A stretch of 64,000 bases of DNA from Medicago truncatula. Lineage: Eukaryota; Streptophyta; Magnoliopsida; Fabales; Fabaceae. The translations under genes and the position numbers were made by a program. Positions 36,781 to 49,500 of the stretch are shown piece after piece. The stretch lies in the NCBI RefSeq assembly GCF_003473485.1, contig NC_053043.1:31348576-31412575 (forward strand). Direction: 5' to 3'. The notes beneath the pieces were generated by a model. The model was not told the origin of the DNA. It saw only the letters and a program-made list of their open reading frames with translations, and searched no databases. How positions within the stretch are numbered: the first letter of the stretch is position 1; every line of letters begins with the position of its first letter.

Positions 36781-37480
36781 GTTCTCGTTTCTTATACCAC
36801 AACACTTTTGAGTTGTTACAAATAAATTGAAAAAATAGCATATCCTACCACAACAAAATCAGAAAATCGTTGTCCATGGGACTCTATGAAAACAATTTTT
36901 TTACCTTCCAAAATTTAGGCGTTGTCGTAGGGCCAAAATGTTGTAGTGTATGCTGACAGTTGTCTGACACTAATACTTGTGCATTTGAGCTGAAGTGTGT
37001 TGGTGCTATATAGCTTTTGTTCAGAGAATTGAATTTTTGTGATGGATTGTTTTCAATTGAATTTTTGAATCTGCTTGGGGTTTGCCTTTCGCTTCCTTCA
37101 GCTGTTTTCTAACAGGTTTTTTTGTTCATGCAGTTCGGTGTGTAGGGGGGTCTGTGTATAGTAGTTTTTAGGCTTTCTTGTTGTTTTTCCCTCTTGTATG
37201 TTGGGCTATTATTTTCCTGTTGTCACCATTTTTTGTTGCTGTGTTTTCATCAGTACGCAGGGGTGATCTTTTTGGGTTGTAATAGCTTACCATTTTCATT
37301 TATTTACATCAAATTTCACCTTATTTAGCTTACATCATTTCCTTTTAATATAGTTTATTTAATTGTGTTAGTTGTTGCTACATAATTTTTAGTAGTTACT
37401 AGTTTTTATTAGATTAATTTTTTTGGGTTCATTTTACCAAAAAAAAATAATAGTTATGTTTATATTATTTACTTATGTAG

Positions 37481-39474
37481 TGCACGACATTACATTCCCA
37501 TCTGGCTATGTCAAGGTTAAGATCAAAGTTTCTATTGTGCCAAATGCTCCATTGCCTATATCTGTTGAATATGGAGATGTATCCATGGTTGGTCAGGCAA
37601 TAGGAACAATTGTGCCATGGCCACTTAAACTTTTTCAATTTGTTGGTGAATGTGAAAAGGTAAATTACTTATTATCTACTTGCTTGATCGTAGGGTAATA
37701 TATACCTGTTTTATTATTTTATCACTAACCTTCATTAATGTAACTATGTAGATTCCTAATCAATTCCAAAACAAAGATAAGAGTATCCAGCGAAGTGCTG
37801 AATCAGTTTCATCACCTAACAAAAACAACAAAAAATTCAAAATTCAAGAGTCCCCTAAAGTTGGTGGTTCATCTGGTCTTGCAAATTTACCATTCCTTGA
37901 AATGTATACGACAAAGATGATGAAGGTTGGATCCTCAATTCATATAAATATGGAGGAAAGTATATTTGGTGAAGAGTTTTTAGAGCGTCTACGAGTAGAT
38001 AATATAAAAGAGATTATTGATCATAACTGGTTAAGTGCCTCTATTATCACTGTATTTTCCAGGTACCTCTATTATTATCAATGTTCTCTAATCTGACCAA
38101 TCAATTAATATTAATGTTATTTATATTGTGAGGTAATATTAATATCTTTAATTGTTTTTAATTTGAAGGTACTTGTTTGACAAGTTCATTAGTCCAAATG
38201 GATGAATAACCAAGTTCTCCTTCGTATCCCCACATGTATCACGAGACGATAATCAAGGAAATGCTATAGCAAAAATACTCTTGAAAGATAAGAAGTTCAA
38301 GGATAGGCTAATTCTTGCACCTTGCAATATAGGGTGATAATTCTATTCAAATTTTTATTTACGAAAACAAAATATATTGAATGCAAATATTTTATTGTAA
38401 TATCTAAATGTTTGGTGCAGTAAACATTGGGTGTTGCTTGTAATCAATCCTGATGCTGAGATGATATATTACATGGACCAGTTGAATGGTGAGCCAACAA
38501 AATATCAAAATTTAAAAACAAAGTTTGATAAGTGAGTATCGACTCTTTTAATTTCAAATTTATATAAGTATGATTATTTATAATAATTACTCATTTGAAG
38601 TTAATTTAATCTTGACAGTGCTTTGCAAATTTATCGTGCCCATATTAATTCTAAAGTGTCAAAGTCAAAGAAAATCACATGGTCAAAAATAAAGGTATGT
38701 TGAAATTAAAGTAGTTTTTATATAATTATGTAGAGTAAAAGTAATCGATGTAATTTATTTTTTTTGCAGTGCCCTCGTCAAATTAATGTTATTGACTGTG
38801 GATATTTTGTAATGCGATATATGAAAGAGGTCATCATGAAAAATGAAAATATGATCCTCATAAATGTACGTGATTTTAATTATTATTAATTTGTAATCAT
38901 ATTAATGTAATTTAGTTCTAACTCAATTTTATTTATTTATTTATATTTGAAGTACTTTCCTGACCACAAATGCCGCACCTACTCTAAAGATAAATTAACT
39001 AATGTCAAGGAGGATTGGGCTACCTATGTGGTGGATGATGTTTTTGGTGAGTTTTTGTTGTCTTTTTCTTTTTTTATTTTTCCTCAGTATGGTGTACCTT
39101 TATTTATGATAAATAAAAACAAATTTGGTAAGCATAAAAAAGTAATCTATCAGTTATAATGATACACAACTCAAGAAAATAAAGACATGTATAATAATTT
39201 CATATAAACATATGACTTAAATGTTTGGCTTTCGAAAGCTGATGATTTTATTGTTTATGTTATAAGTAGTTTGTTACCTTGAGATTTTGAACTGGTTTTA
39301 GTTAATATTTTGCTTCGAAACTATCGATAAGAGAAAAGAGTACATGGTTGTTCAAAATAACTATTTAGTTGACCTTTTTGGTTTTTACCAAACTGTTTTG
39401 ACAATTCAGTTTGACATAATTAATATTTCTTCCATGAAACAGGAAACCAAGAAGCTGTTATTCTTCCTAACTAG
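37481..39474 (+). pseudogene. CACTA-borne Ulp1-like (C48) cysteine protease gene with one stop
   Basis: Eight exons keep one frame: 37481-37659, 37752-38062, 38169-38333, 38421-38531, 38619-38694, 38770-38865, 38953-39046 and 39443-39474 (TAG). The first gives a block VSMVGQAIGTIVPWP, the VGxAxGTxxxWP pattern seen upstream of Ulp1 domains in plant CACTA second ORFs. The C-terminal half is a C48 peptidase: LILAPCNIG-KHWVLLVINP (His), YYMDQLNGEP (Asp), and CPRQINVIDCGYFVMRYM (Gln and nucleophilic Cys). The triad is intact. In-frame TGA at 38203-38205, after KFISPNG, interrupts the frame before the protease domain; codons after it continue the family pattern. The upstream exons were probably displaced by the nested element. 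C48 enzymes cut SUMO-like conjugates; the function in transposons is unknown. Confidence 0.8.
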
Positions 39475-39989
39475 GTCATTGTATATATGATTCATATTGA
39501 ATTAGAAAGTTGAAAGTGTTGGGGTTAATTTGCGGCTTTGAAAGATGGACAATTTGGATTTTTTTGGTTCAGCTGTTGTTGCGTGCAGGTTGGAAAGTGC
39601 AATTGGTTGAATGAAGCTGTTATTAGTTGTTGTTGTTGTTTTGTCCTTGTTTTTTAATTTAGGTGGTAATTCTTTAGTTAACAAAATATGAGTAGAATAT
39701 TTGTTTGAAATATTGTTTTTAGCATTGTGGTTTTATCCACAATTTTGACTATGTAATGCCCTCTTTGTTATGATATTTGTAGACAAGATTTTTCGATTAA
39801 TGCAGATTGATTGATCATATTGCATATGCAATGAGTTATTGAAATGTTATTTGGAATTAGAAACTGAATATAGGTTTTTAACCATTATTTTGAAATTCTC
39901 AATTTGAAAAGAATATGGCTGCATTTGGGTTACAAACCAATCATTATAATAATTTTGCACCTAGCTTTTTTTTTAAAAAAAGTGGCCTT

Positions 39990-40265
39990 TTAATAGCACT
40001 TTGTAAAGGAAAAGCTATTAAAAATACACATATTATGATAGCACTTTTAAAGAAAAAGCTATTAAACACAACATGAATCCTATTCTATAAACCTCTTTGA
40101 TAGCACTATAATGATACTACAATAGCACTTTCAAGAAAAGCTATTAAAAACCAGGCTTTTAATAGCACTTTAAAAGTGTTATTAAAGAGGATACATTTAC
40201 AATAGCGGCGTGTTTAATAGCACTTTTAAGTGCTATTAAAGGTAAAAAAAAGTGCTATTAAACAT
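39990..40265. repeat. right subterminal repeat array of the CACTA
   Basis: Dense copies of TAGCACTTTTAAA, AAAAGCTATTAAA and AAGTGCTATTAAA alternate in both orientations up to the terminal inverted repeat. Confidence 0.85.
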
Positions 40266-40284
40266 CTTTTTTGGCGTAGTGAAT

Positions 40285-43200
40285 TTTGCGATTCTTCATC
40301 CGTCAACAATAAATATGCAATAAAATACCTCCACATGAATAAATGATTGCAATGATAAACTAACATGGATGAACTGCAATTTATTTGAAGATTGTACCTC
40401 GGTTTCGCAACAATTTCCTTTGATTATAAAGAATGCCATCACAAAGCAATCTCCATGACTTTTCCCATAGATGATTAGGCCTATCCATTGTTTCAGACAA
40501 TAGCATACACACAAAAAGTTTTCTTAAAAAATAACCTGAACCCGATAGAGATGTTTTTTTTATTGCTTCGATGAATTCTCTATCATCTTCTAAAAATCCC
40601 AAGTAAAAACATGCTTCTCAGAAAGTAAGATTTTGGACTCCTTTAAAAAATTTCAGATCCTTATAGTATGTTGGTCCCTTAGCAACAGTCAATATCATTC
40701 TTAGATAATATAACTCTCCAGCACTTTGAGGCACCCACAATCTTGTGTAGCCTTTTTTCCGAGGTTTCCACAATCTTTTTTTTTTTACATAAACAAACTT
40801 AGAAACAAATTCTACATAGGTTAATAATCTTGCTTCAGGGTACAACTTATTGGCCTCCATCCAAGAAGTGAACATTGATTCAGTCACACTCGCCTTAAGC
40901 AAAACATAACCAATTTGCTCATGATCTTTATAGTAAACACAATTTTCACCCTCATCGTGAAAGAATAACCTCTCCACAGTAGGCTTTCTACCATGTATTG
41001 AATAAGAAAATATTCTCCAACATGCCTCACTTGCTGAAACATATCTGCAATTAAGATATTGTTTTATTTCATATAATCTGTTATGTTGAGAAGATGAGGT
41101 TTAGTCTTCAGCTGGTTCAATTATAGCGTTAATCCTATCTGAACCCTTATTAATATACTTAAACAAATATTTAATTGAGTAACTTTGATTGCACCTTTTC
41201 ATATTGATGTGAGCCTTATACTTGAGAAGTAGAGTTGGATTATGTGGAACAACATGTGAATTGTTAAGAAGAATACCTGCTTTCTCTATGGTACGATCAT
41301 TTTTTCTTCTTATGTAAATAGGGAATCCTTCCTGATCAACAATTGTCACTGGCTGGAATTTCTTAGGATAGTATTTAGAGCATTTTCCATCTCTCATTCA
41401 AGGTGAGTTTCCATTTGCCAAACCACATGGACCATGAACCATGTGTGCCCTAACCAAGTTGTACAATTCTAGCTCTTTTACAGGATCAGGTATTTCTGCA
41501 GAAATGATTTGGTTGATATCATCCGGAGTAGGATACTTGTTCGACGAATGAAAGAAAAGTAGAATATGCGCATGAGGTAACCATCTCTTTTGAAACTCAA
41601 TTGTATACATATCTGTTAAAAAAATTGGAACTATTGAGATAAAAATATAATTAAGAAAAGAATAAAACAATGAAAGTAATGAAGTTAGAGAAACCTTACA
41701 TGCCAAGACTTTTCCTAATATTGCATTCTTTGTCAAATCTGACATCAGTTGATCAAATTTCATCTTAAAGATCCTTGCTACAATGTCGGGCCGATCGTGT
41801 GCTCTTTGATGTAGAGGAGTCAACAATCTTACGATTTCTGGCCATTTGGGATTACATATAAAGGTAATAAAAAGATCGGGAAACCCAACTTTGTTGCATA
41901 TAATCATTCCATCAAAGTAAAGTTGATTCGTAAATCGGTGGCCTCCAACATAAGTGGACGACAAAACATATCTTTTTCCTTTGGTTGATCCTGGAACATT
42001 ATTATGTTGACCTTCGTCATTAAGATTCTTGCATTTTGAAACTCTAAGCTTTCTTTGATTCTTCCTAAGCCAATTCAGTTTTTCTGCCTCCAACATTGTG
42101 AAACCATTCACCAAAAATTCTAAAAACAATCTCCTTGAGGATAACAATTGATAGATATTTTAGCAAGTGTACTAAAAATGCATCGAAGTAATAAAATAAG
42201 TTCGTATCCACGAGGACTGTGTTAATTTCAATTTAGCAATAAAGTAAATATTTAGGATGTATAAAATATTTTTATGCCCGAGGCAGTTGATTTGATTTGA
42301 TTGCAATAAAAGTAAATAACAGAAAATAAAGATATGTTTGGAAAATATATGGAGAGATGAGACTAGGTCTTTCGAATCATCGATGTTCCCCTAATTGATA
42401 TACTGCACCTATTCTTATGAATGATTTTCTAGTTCCACGATAGTTAACAAAATAGTCCTAATCAATCCCTTGAGTTAGGACCCTCTTCTCAAACTACAAC
42501 CCCTAATTCCTTAGGTGGTCTAATAATCTTTGAAGGTTTAAGCACGTTAACCTAGTATCACTAACAAACGATTATCCATTCCTAGACTAACCATGTTTAT
42601 TAGAACAATTCAATTAGGTATAAGTTGAAAGCTAGGGTCAGTAGTCATTCGTTCTCACTAAATCATGTTTATATTTGATCAGGATATAAAAAGCATTAAG
42701 AACAATTGAATTGAATAAAAACTAGATTATCATTCACAATAAATAGAGTTTCACAACAACATGTTTCAATTAGGGTTACAAAGAATCATCTCAAACCTAA
42801 CCAAAGAAAACTTAGTAGCTCATGACAAAAAAGATTAAGCAATATTAATAAAAGAAATTACAGATTTGGATCCTGAGAGTTTCTTGAATTTGATATGCCT
42901 AGTCCCTTTGTACATGCGTTAGTCTTCTACCTCTTTTTCTCGTCTCGGGATCCGTTCCTCACTTGTCTTCCAAAACGTGATTTGATGCACCTTGTTGGTG
43001 CGTGCCGAAACAGTGATCCAAAGATCTCCTTCCCAAGTCTATGAAGCGCTATATATATGTATCTTTTATGCCAAACCCTTCTTTCACGTTTCCTAATCTT
43101 TCTTTCTTTTCTTCTTGGACCAAACAAAACATAACTTGGCTAATAAGCCCGATTTATATATCAATTCTAGCACCCCCATGTTGCTACCGTGGCCACATAT

Positions 43201-44545
43201 TTCTTGCTGCATTTTCTTTCCTTGTGCCACATGTTCCTAAAATCGTGTCACGAAATAGCCATCGTGACACATTTTAACCAATGTCGAATGAACCTCATCC
43301 TGTGTTCCAAATCGTGACACCTTTTCAACAATCTTGACACGATTTTGCTTTCTTCAAAAATCTTCTATTTTTCTTGTTTTCTTTGTTGTTTAAGCTTGCT
43401 TGTGAACTCAAAATATATATCATGAAAATGACACTAAAAACAGTGAATGACTGACTGTCATCAACAATGTTTTGGCTTCAAATAACCTCATCTGAATTAT
43501 ATATGCAAGCCACTCTCTAATTGTTAACCTATTATGTTTGTTTACATCCATAACATCATCAATTTGTTCAGTTTCTCTGTGTGCAATATTAGGTCTATAT
43601 CTATCTTCTCCGTAAGGGAAAAGTAACGGATACTGATAAGCAAGATAGCTAGCATGAAATTCATCAATCCTTTGCAATTGACCACCTTGACCTTGAATAA
43701 TAATATCCCTTTCTTCAGCATCACCAACATCTCCTGCGATTAATGCAGCAACTTCGGATACAGTTGGAAGATTGTAAACTCGACCATCCGTTTTCCTATC
43801 CGATATTAACCTAAGTTTAAGGTCAGGAACATGTATATCAGAATTTAATCTTTCCCTTGCCATTTTGAAACACTTTGCATGAGTGTTCTTTTCATACAAC
43901 ATCTTTGATAAATTTTCAACAATTGTAGGATCAATATTTTTGTTGTTCCTGCAAAGAATGCATAAATATTTGCAAATATCAGAACATACATTAATAATGT
44001 ATTTGGCTGCAACTAAATTTCAAATTTAAAACTTCTTAATACAGATAAAAATAAATTCTAATATTACCTTACACCTTGAATTCGATTTTGTATTTCATTT
44101 TTTGTGTCATAGATATAAAGCTGACCAAACCTAGGAGGCTCTCCATCCTTTGGCAACAAACTGCCAATCCTATGACAAAATTGACCTTGAATTCTAACTG
44201 TAGGGGGTCCTTTTCCATTATTAAAACTGGAATCAAATTTAGCTCCATGTGATGTGAATGCAAACATCATGTTATACTTCTAATCTGACTAAGAAAATTT
44301 TTACTCTTCGGAGTTTCATAATCAAACAACAAATGCCTCAAAAACTCAGGAGGTTTTGGCAATGTTGGCAGCTGAACGTTTCCCTTACGACAACGCAAAG
44401 GAAACTTTGGATTTTGAGATTGTTTACTTTTCACAAGTCATTCGCTATACCACAAACATGCTCCACAATAACCACACTCGTGTAAAGGATCTCAAGGATC
44501 TACATAGTTGGCTACATATTAGAAAAACAATCATTCATTAATCTT
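40285..44545 (-). pseudogene. Helitron RepHel, zinc-finger and HUH-Rep part (broken)
   Basis: Minus-strand exons give, in order: HECGYCGACLWYSE with a following FPLRCRKGNVQLP (zinc-binding N-terminus), MMFAFTSHGAKFD and GSLLPKDGEPPRFGQLYIYDT, YQYPLLFPYGEDRY, then after the solo LTR RRLFLEFLVNGFTMLEAEKL (Helitron_like_N), the HUH motif in WLPHAHILLFF, MVHGPCG, and KYLFKYINKGSD, the Tyr motif of the Rep nuclease. LWVPQSAGELYYLRMIL and LWEKSWRLLCDGIL follow and link to the helicase half at 30114. Rep nicks and joins single DNA strands in rolling-circle transposition. Damage includes in-frame TGA after LWYSE, a 1-bp loss before MMFAF, the solo LTR and the CACTA. Both insertions leave a readable frame if removed. 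Confidence 0.88.
42144..43468 (-). mobile_element. solo LTR, 1,315 bp, inside the Helitron Rep exon
   Basis: The LTR spans 42149-43463. On the minus strand it starts TGATGACAG and ends ATCTATCA, so it is TG...CA. The 5-bp duplication ACAAT (plus strand) flanks it exactly, at 42144-42148 and 43464-43468. Removing the LTR and one duplication joins ..EAKTL to LSSRRLF.. in frame. No polypurine tract or binding site adjoins it, hence a solo LTR left by recombination. Its low-coordinate end (GCAAGTGTAC..GAAGTAATAAAATAAG) is homologous to that of the LTR at 24627. Confidence 0.92.
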
Positions 44546-44606
44546 TTAAATACTTTATCGTAATCTTTTAAAATTTGATGAAGTGGATATTTAAATAATA
44601 TCTTAC

Positions 44607-45816
44607 ATCGATTAGACGATTCAGAATCGTGTCTTTCCTCAAATTGTATGTGTCCATCATCATCTTCACTGGTAGAATCATAGTTGCTGCTAGACTCTAA
44701 AAAATCAAAATCTTAATTTTAATTAAATCATCTCAAACATCAAAATAGATTTCAATAAATAAGGCAAAACATTTGATTACCTGAAATTTCCCATAGATTA
44801 TAATCGGAATCAGTTTCATCTTCACTTTCAAGATCGTTATCACTCTGTGGCAAAAAGATTTGAGAAACATGTTCACTAACCGAATCTTGCATAACCATTT
44901 TTAAGACATCACCATGATATCCGAAATTTCCCACCATATTTTTTTGAGGCTGACTAATGGTTTGAGATTCATCAAATGCATAAGGTTGAGATTGTATTGG
45001 AACTGACAAAGCCTCTTCAACATAACAACTTCCATTAACATTTTTCAGACGATGGTCGGAGTTTCTCTTTTCATGATGTTCCATAACTTCAATCTCATGC
45101 GAATGTTTCCGTTTCAGGCTACCTGCATTATTACCATAAATTGTTTGATTCAGAAACTTGAAATTAACCTATCAACATAAATTATACAACGAGTTACCTT
45201 GATTGGATTCTGAGAACTGGGAGACCATTTGCTCAAAATCCATTGCACTTGACGCTGAATGAATATTATCTTTAGGACTACCAGGACCCTTTCTTGTCTC
45301 CGAGACATCACTTTGATTGCAAATAATGTAAGATAGATCTATCTCAAGCTGACTATTACTTTGAGACTCGTTTAATGCATAAGATTGAGATTGCACTTGA
45401 GTTTCTAAAGCCTTTGGAACAGAACAACTTCCATCAACATTCATCGGAAGATGTTATGCGCTTCTGATTTCATCATGTTTTACAGTTTGAATCTCACACA
45501 AACTTTTCCGTTTCAGGCCACCTGCATTATCAACATAAATTTTTTAACTCAAAGAGTTGAACCTGCATTGTCAGCATAAATTATATAAAGAGATGCCTTG
45601 ATTGGATTCTAAAAACTGAGAGGCAATTTGAACATAATTCATTGCTCTTGACGCTAAATCAATATTACTCTTCGGCCTACCACGCCCTTTTTTTTGTCTC
45701 CGAAACATTATCTTCGTTGATAATAGCTTTATGCCTTCTCATGTGTCCACCCAATGCTTGTCCTAATGAAAATCTTTGCCCACAAATGGAACATTCATGC
45801 ATTTTGAGCTTATTTC
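44607..45816 (-). pseudogene. C2H2 zinc-finger and SQ-rich repeated exons upstream of RepHel
   Basis: Four minus-strand exons: 45816-45595, 45521-45198, 45122-44781 and 44696-44607, each after an AG and, except the first, ending at GT. The first holds one C2H2 finger, [22 protein letters not shown], with the plant-specific QALGGH helix of ZAT-type factors, then after a 1-bp slip in an A7 run GRGRPKS (AT-hook-like) and FLESNQG. The second repeats this tail (DVSETRKGPGSPKD.., FSESNQG) after an SQ-rich block YALNESQSNSQ. The third repeats the SQ block (YAFDESQTISQ) and turns acidic. The fourth is acidic (SEDDDGH). They share the direction and apparent splice phase of the RepHel exons just downstream, so they may encode an N-terminal extension. 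A stop interrupts the second exon. Confidence 0.65.
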
Positions 45817-46514
45817 CTATCGAAAAAAAGAGTAAAGAAGATAGTAATCAGAATTTTAGCAAACACAAAAAATTGAATACATAGAAATCACTATAAATGA
45901 TTGAGAAACCAAATAGAAAAAACTTATTTTCTTTGTTGTGATTCAAGCAGGATTTAATGACCTTGACCTTTAAGTTTGTATTTATGTATAAATTGGCATC
46001 ACAGATTCAAGAATATATAAAGATTTTCCACATTCCAATTAATTTAAAAAAGTGATGATGTCAATATCACAAAGGTGCATTAGTACATTCATCATGATAC
46101 ATACATAGGGTTTCTGTTCCAATCTATTTGAGTTATGATCCTTTTTTATAGACCAATTTTTTTTTCACCAATCTCCAACATTAATCAAATATCCAAATTT
46201 TGAACTTTGTATTGATAAAATACCAGCAATTTTAATCTGATATCCAAAGAGTTTAGTATTAGATGTAGTTAGCTAATTATAAGGATATCGACACGCAAGA
46301 AGAAACCAACTTAAGTACATGCAACTTATTTAATTATACAAAGTCAACTGTAGCAAGTTGGGACTTAATATATTACAAACCACCAAAAAAAGGCCACATA
46401 TGTTGCATAATCATCAGCCATTCCATGAAACTTAAAACAATTACAGACTATAGACCAAATTACTTTGCAAAATACAGTGGCAATCCTCAAAAAGAAAGCC
46501 AAAGATAAAATGAA

Positions 46515-49500
46515 TCACTCATTCTTCTTGCGTTTGGCCGGATGCCCTTCACATTTCCCAGCAGACAAACATTTCGCAACAGTACAACTCCCAACCTAAT
46601 GCAAACCAAATAGCTATCATAAATCACAAAACACTAAAAAACCAACCCTTGTCATGTTCACAAAATTTAAGTACGATACCAAAATAATCAATTTAGGTTA
46701 TCACAAGATGAACATCTGAGAGAAAAAGTGGATGAATTGATTGAGATTTTATTTTGATGGATGAATACAATAATTAATCTCTTATTTATGGTACCTCACA
46801 TGTTACCATAACTGATGAATTTGGTAAGTAGCAGAAAAAGAAAAGATACTAACTGAGTTAATTGCACATCAAGGAAGTAATACCAAACTAATTTTAGTAT
46901 CTATGTTTTCATAGAAGTCATGATGTAATATTTGTACCTTCTTGGTTCTAATATCTAGTGTCACTATTTTGTGATTAAATATACATTGAAATCTATCAAC
47001 ACAGTCATATTTTGACATGAGAACATGGTGGATCCAAACTCTACTCGGATAATTTTGAAAGAGATAAATATTGATCCCCTCACCCTCAACACCACCTCAC
47101 TAAGAAACCTCATCCTATCCTTGTTTAAATAACTTACACATCTATTTGTCTGTTATTCTTTGCATGGATTAAAATCATTTCAAAGAATAAATTAGACATA
47201 CCATGGGAGTCGGACCTGAGTTCAAACATTCAGCAGAAGAAGCAACATTCTCAACTTTCCCTGATTAAGGAATATGAATACCTCTCAAACATTCACCAGA
47301 ACCACTCATCTTTTTAGGATCAGATGAAAGGGTTGTATTATTGCGAACAATACTCTAACAATACAGTCAATAACGAAACATAAGCCCAAAATAAATAGAT
47401 AGACCAAACAATGGTAGATGGAATTACACAAAAGACAACCGCAACGAACCTCATTAATCTTCTGCACCTCCGACTGTATCTCATCAGGATGAAGATGAGC
47501 CTTAATTTTCTTAATAACAGTTTCATCACGTGAAAACGCATTCACAGATGCCTGATGATAATACGGTTGATACTTTACACGCAACGCAAATTCAATCTCA
47601 AGCAACTTGTCTAGAACTTCAGGATATATATGAGGATAATCCTCACCAACCTTCATAAACAAACACAACATCAAAATTTATAATACCTATAAACAATATT
47701 AAAAGAAGAACTAAAACTAAATAACACAAATAGATTAACATGTTGCATTGACTTTCTAAGAGCATCAGCAGCCACACCAAGAATTTGAAAGCATTCCTTG
47801 TCCCAAAATACAAATTCAGCCTTATGATCATCATGCACCATTATCACAACCACCTTATACCTAATAGAACAAATACATTTATAAATATCACTCAAATACA
47901 TTGAACAAAAAATCATCGATTAATAACAAAGAAGTTTAGATGGACAACCTAGTCAGCGGAACCTGAACTTCCTCCCCACATGAGCATTTGTAGCTCGCAC
48001 CACTCGACTTTGAAGCTTTGGTACATTTAGTGCAGGTTTCGTAATACCATCCGTATCGATTAGGATTGAACTTAAGTGTCTTCCCAACAGTAACACAAAA
48101 GGTATCCTAACATAAATAAAAAAATTAAATTAAAAAAAAAATTATTAATCAAACATGTAAAAATATACTCATCTTTAAATAAAACTTACCTTAACGAAAT
48201 CTTTAAACTCTCAACAATAGGTTTAACACCAGAGAGATTCGAAAACTCATCATAGTTAGAACGTTGAGAAGAGGTTGACGCCTGACATAAACTCTGATCA
48301 AAGCTATGATCTTGAGCTTGAAGACTACAAAGTACATAAAAAATATTAAAAAACAACATAAAGAAATAAACAAAATCAACGACAATAATTTCAACGAAAT
48401 AAAAGTTACTTATCAAAGGCATCATTTCTATGCAAGAGAACAATAATTTAAGAATCATAAAAAAACATCATCTTGAAAACAAAATGAATGCAATACAACC
48501 ACCAAATTAAATACTATTGACTACATGATGCTATAAACATCATTCACATAAGAAAAGAAACTTACCTAACTCTAAACGCCTCAACAACTGGATGCTTCAA
48601 ATTAATAAGCAACTTTGAACCCGACCAATTGTTGCAAAGATTTGGCTTTCCATTATCTACAAAATAATAACCAAAGAATTAACAAAAACAAAATGACACA
48701 CATGAAAAAACAACAAAAATTACAAATGTGCAAAATATTAACCTGCAAGCTTGCATTGAGCGTGAGTTAGTATTAAAACAACTACCCCCCTATCTTTTCG
48801 CTCAGTAAGAAATGTCATCAGTTCCACAAAATATCTATCCCATAAGGTTACTTCCACCAGATTTCCACTACATCATCAAGGACACTCTCAGATTAATACC
48901 AAATGCAAAAAAAAGGTTTATAATCTAACATCAAAAAATCAGAAAGTCATACCTCTCATCCTTCAGCACAATATTAGTGCAAGGTTTTTCCCCCACCAAT
49001 CATTGTCGTCTTACCAATCTCATGAATGACACCAATGATTTCTTAAATTTTTTTAGGGAATAATCAGTAATCTCATAATCCAAAAGAAAAAAAAGAAGAA
49101 ATTTAAACAATAACGAAACAAAAATATACCATATAAAATAGCAGTTTTAAATACTCCTTCTCCAATCTCCTTAAATGACTTAAATCTAAAGTCATGAGAA
49201 GGAATGTCAGTGAGCTTATCATTCCTTGTGACCTTTGTACCAGCACCAAAAACCAACTTAAAGTGATAATCCACAGGCTTGAACGAAACATCATTATCGA
49301 ACATAAGACAATTGTGCAAAACATAAGTCTGGTTTTCTTCAATCAATGACTTCAAACGCTGAAAGTCTGCCTGTCGAGTTATGACATGAACTCTGTCACC
49401 CTAAATTCACAGAGAAAAAGAAAAGATACAGTTAAATTCAAATCAACAAAATCAATCAACAAAAAGAAACAATAAAAAAAATGTCCACTCGACAAATCCG

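Larger units (their letters stand above)
31238..36948. mobile_element. nested CACTA-like element, about 5.7 kb
   Basis: The left end CACAACAACATTTTGG and the inverted right end CACTACAACATTTTGG match and remain similar inward (TCTTACAGGAACGCC / CCCTACGACAACGCC). Both flanks inside carry many ACGGTTT/AACCGT subterminal repeats. The outer 3-bp flanks (ATT and TAT) do not match, so a target duplication cannot be claimed. It lies wholly within the larger CACTA. No transposase domain was recognised. Confidence 0.6.
30115..40284. mobile_element. CACTA (En/Spm) transposon, 10,164 bp, with AAT target duplication
   Basis: The element runs 30118-40281. It starts CACTACGCCAA and ends TTGGCGTAGTG, an 11-bp terminal inverted repeat of the CACTA superfamily. 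AAT flanks it on both sides (30115-30117, 40282-40284), the expected 3-bp target duplication. Subterminal arrays of AGCACTTTT/AAAAGTGCTA fill about 240 bp at each end. Removing the element and one AAT restores an open Helitron helicase frame (..DEESQ-NLTLTEIE..), so it landed inside an exon. It carries a Ulp1-protease gene but no recognisable TNP2 transposase, so it is non-autonomous. A second CACTA-like element sits inside it. Confidence 0.93.

Noticed and set aside
45642..45884. Plus-strand 80-residue frame
   Set aside because: It is the complement of the C2H2 finger exon, which has a clear motif on the minus strand.
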